Shown: piece by piece, positions 57,029 through 64,000 of the stretch | Position numbering within the stretch: position 1 is the stretch's first letter | Layout: each line of letters starts with the position of its first letter | Source: Zygaena filipendulae | Lineage: Eukaryota; Arthropoda; Insecta; Lepidoptera; Zygaenidae | DNA length: 64,000 bases | Direction: 5' to 3' | Assembly: GCA_907165275.2 (NCBI GenBank) | Contig: OU015653.1 | Location: forward strand, 7,780,001-7,844,000 | Notes under the pieces: model-generated | Databases searched by the model: none | What the model saw: the letters and a program-made list of their open reading frames with translations, nothing else | Told to the model about the DNA's origin: nothing | Program-made: the position numbers and the translations under genes

Positions 57029-57652
57029 TGTTAAATTATTAGCATTAGTAAGGATACCTAGTAAATAAAACAACCTGATTTTAACAAAACTATTCCTTTG
57101 TGTCTGTATTACCAATTATAATAAAAACTCTTTGATATAATTTGTATCAAATTCTATAATAATCAAAGCCAGTATAGATAAGCAATAGGAATCTCAAAAC
57201 ATGTTACGCACAAAGTAATCAAATCTCTGAAGCTAAAGTTAAGCTTGAACAGTATATTTTATGAGAACAATACAGTAATCACAATTATTATTACAAGCAT
57301 TAAATAGAGCCAAAACTGTCTACCAATACTTAACTTTCGATGTTATGATGTCTTCCATCTAGGAAATCACCAGCACCACTGACCCGATCCTTTGTTGCTG
57401 CCATTATGTAAACATGTTCTCCCGCGCGTTTTTCCCGCTATCTCAAATAACATTTTATTTACTCTACAGTCTATGAATTCACAATGTTGCCAGTTATTAA
57501 ATATGAATTGGCCATGGAAATGCAATTTAAATCACTTTAATAAACATTGGTATAATTATTTAAATTAAGAATCACAATACATAGCATAAGAATCATAATA
57601 ATATTAATCAATTTTAATATATTAGTACAGAATACGTAAATCACTATTCACA
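57029..57652 (-). repeat. Right LTR (5' LTR of the minus-strand element)
   Basis: 624 bp, same text as 51312-51935. The right boundary CACTATTCACA abuts the duplicated CTAC. Confidence 0.9.
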
Positions 57653-58019
57653 CTACTGCTCTACCTGCGTTAACGTTAACGTTGATGTTAATATCTAACG
57701 TTTACGCTGATGGTAATGTTAGGAAGTTAACCCGTTAAAATGTTGGCCACATCTACGTAATGCCTAAATTAGCGCACTAATTAACGCGTTAACACGCAGG
57801 TGGAGCAGTAGCATTAGAGAGATGCAATGCAAATATTCGCGTTAATTAATACCTACGATGACTACGACAGAGGCGAAAAATAATAATAATTTATGTAGGT
57901 ATGTAGATAATTTTCACACATCGAAAGGTGCTTAATGCTTTACGTTACGTATTATTGAAATCAGTTGTATGCAACCATTGATAAAAATACATCAACGTAA
58001 TAGGTTGCCGCCCATACTA

Positions 58020-58218
58020 TCCTAATACTAATATTATAAATGTGAAAGTGTGGATGTTTGGATGTTCGTTACTCAATCACGCAAAAACGGATTGAACACG
58101 AACACAAACTGAACGGATTTGGATGAATGGATACAGAGAAGAACATAGGGTACTTTTTATCCCGGAATTCCCGCGGGAACTCCGAAATTACCGCGGGTGA
58201 AACCGCGGGGCACAGCTA
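58020..58218 (+). mobile_element. Complete Helitron (199 bp)
   Basis: A|TCCTAATACTAATATTATAA to CCGCGGGTGAAACCGCGGGG, then CACAG, CTAG|T. The cleanest terminal hairpin in the window, so probably the youngest copy. Confidence 0.88.
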
Positions 58219-59007
58219 GTATTAAATAGTATCGTACTATATTTGAGTCAATTGTACTACTTATATGTACTATATTAGAGAAAAATAATATAGTACGAAA
58301 AATACCTAAGTACTATATTTTTAGCCCTAATTCAACTGTCGCGCTTTTTTATACTAACGTGACTGGTCTGGAAAAGCACCCGCAGCGCAGCACGGGGAAA
58401 TTCCTCAGGAAATTCAGAACGAAACGCACACGCGGCAACAAAACGTCAACAATCAAACTGGCAATAGGTAGATATATTTTATTACATATTTATATTATTT
58501 TTTTCCCTGCATTTCCCAAAAGTACCTAGTATATTTTTGCATCTTATTTCGGAAAAATACTATATTTTTTCAAAAAAAAAAAAAGGTGACAACCCTAACA
58601 CCCATCTACTAACGATATTACGGAGATTCGACTCCGACTCCCTTAAGTTGGAACTTACCTACGATTGAAATTACCTACACCAGCGTCGCGCGGGGGACCC
58701 CTACTCTTACATCATACGCAATACAAATTATTTACGGATAACACATCTCTCCTCTGCCACCACCTCCGAGTTCCGACTGCGATTCCGATTCCGATTCTGA
58801 CTCCGACATACTTACCAAGTTTGAAAACTTTGACTTCGACTTCGGTTCCGATAAACTACATCCTTAGTACCTATCTACTAAGTAGGTATCTATTGTATAT
58901 TGTATGCCATAATTTTATCAAGAATATATTTTATTCTATACGTATAGATAGCTGGTACGCGTGTACTTTTAAGTTTTATACCTATTCATAAATCAAAATT
59001 GTACCTA
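58219..59007. other. Intergenic, no gene seen
   Basis: AT-rich DNA with a CGATTCCGATTCCGATTCTG-type run near 58780. The 58665-58991 open frame is a Ser/Thr/Pro low-complexity translation without a domain. Confidence 0.3.
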
Positions 59008-59367
59008 CAACGTGTTAATGAATTGACTGAAAACTAGAAAGTAGTTGGTTCAGAATCGACTTCCAAATCGATCGCACCATGTTGGAATATAGGTCATATT
59101 TTTTCATTTTTACTAGCCCATGTCTAAAATATATTTAATACAATAAATATAATATGGCGCGTACGACGCCGCCCATAGCAAAAAATCGAATTATTAGTCA
59201 TTGACACGTAGGCGCGGGCGTAGCGCTGGATATTTTGTAGATAGGTCACCTCCAAACTAATGTTGAATAACTTTTGGACTGTTAATTTTTTCGACATAAT
59301 TTATATTTTAATCATATTGTTTATTTTTTAAATGGGTCAGGTTTTTGGTTAATTCGTTAACACGTTG
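59008..59367. mobile_element. Mariner-like MITE, complete (360 bp)
   Basis: CAACGTGTTAATGAATTGAC at the left, GTTAATTCGTTAACACGTTG at the right, TA on both sides (59006-59007 and 59368-59369). Interior as at 14104-14402. Confidence 0.8.
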
Positions 59368-59369
59368 TA

Positions 59370-60211
59370 TTAGTAGGTACCTATCGTAGGTACTTATAGT
59401 ACGAGTACCTACTTAGTACAAAAAGTTCAAGGCCGGATGTTGTGTTGATTGTCGCGTCAGCCTCGGCAAACAGAGCGAAACAGTGGTGCTGTTGCAGGAA
59501 AATAATGAAAAGCATTGATTTGATAAAATTTCCATTATGGATAGGTTGAAATAGGTACTAGAATATACCTAAATAAGACATTAACTTCATAATAATAAGT
59601 AAATCTGTATTTTCCCGAAAATCAATGGTTCACACTTCGTATTACGTTCTGGAATGACCTACAGACATTGACCTCAGCCTCACTAAAACAACCTATTGAG
59701 GGCTACAGACGAAGTGTTAAGAATACGGATTACAGAGAGATTTTACACGTGAGAAATTCACAACCTAATTGGTTTCTATATGCTTAGAAGAACATTCATC
59801 ATCCGTGATTTTGTAGTTTTTGTCGATTCACGTATTTCATAATTTTACTGTGCCACGACCGCACTGGCTTCTTCCGCATTTTTCCCACATACCAACAAAA
59901 TGAGTACCTACCTACCTATCAGATTTCAAATGGAACTTGATATGAAGATTTGATACTATTGTAACTAGGTAAGTACTTAGGTAAACGCGTTGTGGGCAGA
60001 CCTCTCAGAACATGGACCGCCAAATCTACATAGTTAAGATCGCGAGAACCAGCTTGATCAGAGTAGGCGCAGGACCCGCTGTTGTGAAACTCCTTGCGGC
60101 TTTTGTCCAACAGTCTGTCAGATCGTTGTCTAACTTATCCTTTGTAAGACCTTTATGATGAATTTATGTATTTTAACGTGTAACCAGCTTAAAAAGTAGG
60201 TATTATACCTA
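59370..60211. other. Intergenic, no gene seen
   Basis: Includes an open frame on the minus strand at 59919-60110 without recognised domain. 59600-59770 has TGACCTACAGACATTGACC-like text possibly from an old LINE; too weak to call. Confidence 0.25.
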
Positions 60212-60341
60212 CTAGCTGTTCCCTGCGGTATCATCAGCGATAATTTCAGAGGTTCCACGGAAATTCCGAGATACAAGGTACCCTATATCCTTTTGTCCTA
60301 CCCATGACTAAACAAACTCACATTCGCATTTATAGAATAAT
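60212..60341 (-). mobile_element. Helitron, shortened
   Basis: CTAG, CTGTTCCCTGCGGTATCATC, AGCGATAATTTCAGAGGTTC, then ACTCACATTCGCATTTATAG at the 5' side. The middle is deleted. Confidence 0.65.
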
Positions 60342-60344
60342 TAG

Positions 60345-61617
60345 GTCAAGCTCATTGCAAGGATAGCGACGTGCTGCAGTTAGAGCATGAGTTCATTTCT
60401 CACTCATTTGAAACTGTTATAACTATATGAGTTACTTACCTACTTGCATCACTGACTCATCACTCTGTAGAATTTGAGGTTGCCTTGGCGATGGGTAAAT
60501 TTAGAATTCTGTAACGATAGCAGCGGAATACGAGTCAGACATAATATTATGCCAGCTTACACTGCAAGCAAGTATAAATCAAATTGCGCAAATAAACTAT
60601 TTGTTTGACGAGGTTGGTTTTAATGTAGGTACCACTGAAGTTGCTACTGGGAAGTAGGTAGGTATACAATATAGCTATTGTATTTATTTATACACGGTAG
60701 GTAACTAGGTTAACCTACCTATCTATACGCTTATTACACTTTACAATTTGTCAGACACCAATCTAGGAAATCGGAAGGTGTAGGTAATCGAAGTTAGAAC
60801 AGTTAGATTCCAATTTTGTTTAAGTAGGTAGTTACTAATTAGTAGGTAAATAGATACCTACTTACGGTTCATAGCCAAAAAAACAATGAATTGACAAAAC
60901 ATGTTCTTTGAGCATGAGATCAATCACCATCCATCATCCCATAAAATTAGATAAAGATTTAAGTAGAGGGTGGACGAGTAAAGCCGACTATAGTGTCGAC
61001 AGGCAGGTAGGTAAGTAAGTATACTAGGTAGGTACCTACATGTTTTCAGAAGAGAAAGAATGTCGTTTCTTAGAAGGTAAGGTAAGTGGAAGAAGTGTTT
61101 CCTATACGTTATGACGGAAACGTGGACACGTTATGACGTTTCTGCCCTGTGAACTCAGACGAAATAATTTCGTCTGCGCCCGTGAAGGCAATTTATATTC
61201 CCGTAATACCTATCTTTACTTTAGGTCACCTAATATGGAAAGCTGAATACCTACCTAATTTGCGAATAGTTTCCCTGATGTGATTCAATTAATGTTCTAC
61301 TTAATTATTGGAAAAAAATTCAAGTCGGAAGTCAACAATACCAACTATGGCAACGGAGAAGCAAGATTTTCAATGTGTGGGAGACGGCAGTTTGCCCACG
61401 CTTGTTGAAGATTACGTATATCTAAAACCTACCTACACATACCTAAGTAGGTATGAGTACATTGCAGTTACTAATCACTAATCAGGGCCGTACCTACACT
61501 ACCTACACCTACTAAGTACATCCTCTTTGATTGGATGAATTTAGGAAACGACCTTATCCGTAACGGAAGGACTTAGGATTCGATTCTATTAGTCTCTGCG
61601 GCGGTGGCGGCGGCAGC
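60345..61617. other. Intergenic, no gene seen
   Basis: AT-rich DNA with many GTAGGTA and ACCTACCTA words (60655, 60710, 60830, 61010-61040, 61430). No supported feature. Confidence 0.3.
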
Positions 61618-61619
61618 AA

Positions 61620-61681
61620 AAACAAATGGTAGACAATATACGAAGTTGTGGCCTACTTCGTATGTTGTCTACCATTTGTTT
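61620..61681. repeat. 27-bp hairpin with 8-nt loop
   Basis: 61620-61646 (AAACAAATGGTAGACAATAT, then ACGAAGT) pairs with 61655-61681 with one G:T-type mismatch. The loop is TGTGGCCT. GC-rich blocks (GGCGGTGGCGGCGGCAGC and CGCTCGCGCCGCTG) flank it symmetrically. A half copy is at 35385-35440. Confidence 0.75.
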
Positions 61682-61934
61682 CGCTCGCGCCGCTGACAGC
61701 AGTGGCTCTCGGAAGCCTTCAGCGACATAAGAAAGTTGCTGGGCTTCCTAGAGGAGCTTGGTTGGTAATTGGTATGAATAAACTACACAATTCCCTCCAC
61801 ACGCAAAATAGGCGCCTAGTCATCGAGTTGCGGAAACCAGCCCGTTTACAAATACAAGCGTAATCATGTAGCTGGTGGTACTTGTGGTGGTACAACGTGT
61901 AGGTATACACTTTTGTATACACGCTTTTTTATTT

Positions 61935-62040
61935 TGCACATCAAAATCAAATCAAATCAAATATGCTTTATTGCCCCAGAAGAGAAAATAAAAACTAAAA
62001 CACATAAAAAGTAAATACAGAGCAAAAGGCAATTCATTCT
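61935..62040 (-). repeat. LINE 3' tail
   Basis: Minus strand: CAATAAAGCATATTTGATTT then (GATTT)n. This has the form of a non-LTR retrotransposon 3' end with a pentanucleotide tail. The upstream body is not identifiable. Confidence 0.5.
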
Positions 62041-62049
62041 GTTTTATCC

Positions 62050-62243
62050 TCCTTAATTTCAGAGTTCCCGGAGTTTCGGAGTCGGATAATTAGGTACGGG
62101 ATAAAAGTACCCTACGTCCTTCTCTACCCCTGACAACGTATAGGTAGGCATGCAAAATTTCATGACTATCAGTTGAGTAGTTACAGCGTGAAAAGGTAAC
62201 AGACAGACATGAGTAACATTAGCATTTATAATATTAGTATGGA
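62050..62243 (-). mobile_element. Helitron, 3' end lost
   Basis: CCTTAATTTCAGAGTTCCCG, GGATAAAAGTACCCTACGTC, ATGCAAAATTTCATGACTAT, and the 5' end GCATTTATAATATTAGTATG then GAT. The hairpin/CTAG end is degraded. Confidence 0.65.
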
Positions 62244-62439
62244 TTTTATCTACATAATATGTAATAGTTACTTTACCTCAAACATATTATTAATGAGCCG
62301 CTATAGGTAGAACATACTTGTAACTGTTATCTTATTTCTAACATGACATCTGATAAGCAATAAAATCTATTGTTTTAAACAATGATTAAGTAGGTATTTT
62401 TTTTAAGTGGAAAATACAACATGAAATTAAAAGTAAGCA

Positions 62440-63455
62440 TTAATAATAAATACATTTATTACACCTTAATGATGATATAATAATAATATAGTACTTAGTA
62501 TATATGACAAATCCTAGATGTTTTATTTAATATTTTCAATCACATAAATATTAGAACATAAGCTTAATTTAACCAGATTAATAACAAGAATAGATTGTCA
62601 CATGGATTTTATCAGATTGCTAAGGTTAGAAAATTTTAATTATAAATTGATAAATGCAAATCAAAACAAATGTGAAATAACTGAATGGTTTTCATCATTG
62701 CAAAGCTAAAAGTGTTTGTGCTTATTGTAGAAACCTTGTCAGGTCACTATTAACATATTAGATAAAACTATAATTAACTCATTTTCCAGAACCTTAGTAT
62801 ATTTTTACAGTTTGTGCTTAAAGTAAATACTCTTGTTTTTTATTAAATATTAACTATCAAATATTAAACCCATCTCTTCATAACAACAACCATGTATTAG
62901 TAATATAGTAGTTTTATATCTCTTGTAGGTACTTTGTAACATCAAACTAAAGCACTTTGAATAGTTGTTTATAATAAAGGTACATAAAATTTACACTAAC
63001 AATATTCTCATGGTTAATTTAGACCATTAACTACAGTACCTGACATTATAATATTTATCAAGTACATAGTAGTTAAATATTTATTATAAGTATATCACAA
63101 AATAATATTTTATACCTAGCATGTTGTTAGTGGATTTATTTGGAAATATTGTAATTATCGAAAAATATTTTATTTTTAAATTTGCACAGTTAATTATTCT
63201 GATACGTTACATTATATAAAGGCAATCCTTAAAATTTCTACCTTATTTTTGCAATTTGCCAATATTGTTTGAAATGTACTCAAACTATGTAGAAAGTTAT
63301 CAAAATCTACATTTCTTATATGTAATGTGCGTAATTTGTAAAGTTTAAGTAAATTTACTAAAAAAAATATCTAAAGTATTATCTTCTTTGTATACAGTTC
63401 AGTCAAGAATTGGTCTGTTTGTATGTGTTGGTTCTCTTGAATTGGCACTTACTAA
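62440..63455 (-). terminator. Likely 3' UTR of the VAMP gene
   Basis: A 1-kb AT-rich stretch without recognised repeats directly 3' of the VAMP stop. AATAAA on the minus strand occurs at 63140-63135 and 62460-62455. Repeat-poor DNA here suggests it is transcribed, but the end is not proven. Confidence 0.4.
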
Positions 63456-63833
63456 CTATGGTTTAGTAGTAGAAGCAGTAACAGCTTTGGATGCGTCATC
63501 AGATACTGAACTGGAACTACCCGACCCGCCGCCAGTGATAGACACAATGATTATGATAAGTACGACAACTCCGATAGCACCAATGATTAACATCATCTTC
63601 AAATTTTGCCACCAGTACTTTCTCTTTAGTTTACCCGCCTGTTGTTCAAATTGAGCAGCCCCATGTTGTAGGGCATCTGCGCGATTGTCTAGCTCGGATA
63701 ACTTTTGATCTCTCTCCAAAACTTTCTCGACATTGACACGCATAATACCCACAACTTCATCAACTTTAGCTTGCGTTTGTGCCAGCCGTTTGTCACTTAC
63801 TCTGGGAGCCGAACTTCCACTTGGATCTTCCAT
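63456..63833 (-). CDS. Synaptobrevin/VAMP R-SNARE
   Basis: 125 residues in one uninterrupted frame. Residues 1-15 are a short Ser/Pro-rich head. Residues 16-75 are the R-SNARE motif ([38 protein letters not shown]) with the zero-layer arginine at R41. [12 protein letters not shown] precedes a membrane span at about 80-99. A Ser/Gly/Thr-rich tail of about 25 residues follows. The protein pairs with syntaxin and SNAP-25 proteins to drive vesicle fusion. The close match to VAMP2/Syb is established-family knowledge; whether it is the neuronal or ubiquitous paralogue cannot be decided. The start at 63833 is the family-like ATG; the frame stays open 12 codons upstream without another ATG until 63869. 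Absence of introns in the coding part is notable. Confidence 0.93.
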   Translation of the reverse strand: MEDPSGSSAPRVSDKRLAQTQAKVDEVVGIMRVNVEKVLERDQKLSELDNRADALQHGAAQFEQQAGKLKRKYWWQNLKMMLIIGAIGVVVLIIIIVSITGGGSGSSSSVSDDASKAVTASTTKP

Positions 63834-64000
63834 GTTGAAGCAGTTTAGCAAAAACCAAAATCTCAACAACTGGGTATATGTACGATTCTAGGTATTTTCT
63901 AATTACTTCAACAAAAAATAATGACGTGTGACAAATAGGAAACACTAATAAAGCAAACACAATCCAAAAAAATATGGCGAATGGCGATTGGGGATTGGCA
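63834..64000 (-). promoter_or_regulatory. 5' leader/upstream region of the VAMP gene
   Basis: AT-rich. On the minus strand TTTGTCACACGTCATT contains a half CRE-like ACGTCA. The upstream gene boundary lies outside or at the window edge. TSS not determined. Confidence 0.3.

Larger units (their letters stand above)
51312..57652 (-). mobile_element. LTR retroelement with identical LTRs, defective
   Basis: It is 6341 bp. Two direct repeats of 624 bp bound it and look identical by eye. CTAC lies at 51308-51311 and again at 57653-57656. Read on the minus strand, LTRs begin TGTGAATAGTG and end AATTTAACA. A tRNA-Leu-type primer site follows the 57.6 kb LTR and a purine tract precedes the 51.3-51.9 kb LTR. 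This fixes the orientation. The gag-like segment at 56419-56700 is broken by stops, and no protease, RT or integrase of LTR type was seen. The interior holds plus-strand LINE fragments, Helitron pieces and a G-poor tract. Gypsy-like is inferred from gag and primer. It must have been moved by another copy's enzymes. Confidence 0.85.
51307..57812. mobile_element. Short TIR element split by the LTR element
   Basis: Only 51307-51311 (GCTAC) and 57653-57812 belong to it. Joined through CTAC, its left end reads GCTACTGCTCTACCTGCG, the near-complement of the right end CGCAGGTGGAGCAGTAGC at 57795-57812. ATT flanks both sides. The core repeats GTTAACG words (57671-57685). The intact element would be about 161 bp. 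Confidence 0.7.

Noticed and set aside
51312..57652. The two 624-bp repeats as an assembly duplication or segmental duplication
   Set aside because: The CTAC duplication, TG..CA edges, tRNA-Leu-type primer site and purine tract all sit where an LTR element requires them. Only long reads can exclude an assembly contribution.

Overview
The window looks like a piece of a lepidopteran (moth or butterfly) nuclear genome. It is AT-rich, has few genes and long introns, and is crowded with short non-autonomous transposons. The clearest marker is a Helitron family resembling the lepidopteran Lep1 type. Its copies start with TCCTACTAATATTATAAA, end in CTAG after a CCGCGG..CCGCGG hairpin, and sit between host A and T. 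I count more than 20 copies or remnants. The GTAGGTACCTAC word scattered everywhere fits the same group.

Three protein-coding genes can be supported. (1) GASZ/Asz1, + strand, 22359-30059: eight coding exons give a 480-residue protein with ankyrin repeats, a SAM domain and a C-terminal membrane anchor. This family supports piRNA biogenesis on the mitochondrial surface. (2) A small heat-shock protein, - strand, 45404-32813: three coding exons give 187 residues, orthologous in pattern to Drosophila CG14207; its first intron is about 9.3 kb. It is tail-to-tail with GASZ. (3) A synaptobrevin/VAMP R-SNARE, - strand, 63833-63456: an uninterrupted 125-codon reading frame near the right edge. I found no rRNA gene, functional tRNA gene or CRISPR array.

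Layout. 1-22 kb: no convincing gene; Helitrons, TIR elements and several GC-rich islands that could be regulatory. A 2652-bp element with 33-bp perfect inverted ends (15749-18400) carries a broken non-LTR reverse transcriptase. 22-30 kb: GASZ, whose introns hold a foldback element, CRE-bearing MITEs and a GC-rich TIR element. 30-46 kb: the sHSP locus, with a perfect 60-bp inverted repeat, a PIF/Harbinger-like MITE, and a tRNA-derived SINE interrupted by a hAT-like MITE. 46-51 kb: intergenic MITEs and Helitrons. 51.3-57.7 kb: a minus-strand LTR retroelement whose two 624-bp LTRs look identical, with a CTAC target duplication, a tRNA-Leu-type primer site and a broken gag, but with an interior filled by LINE and Helitron debris. 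58-64 kb: more Helitrons and MITEs, then the VAMP gene.

The genes do not form a pathway. The best candidates for something unusual are the young LTR element carrying older debris, the 15.7-18.4 kb TIR element, and the perfect hairpin at 34.05-34.18 kb. All coordinates and similarity statements were read by eye; no alignment or database search was run.
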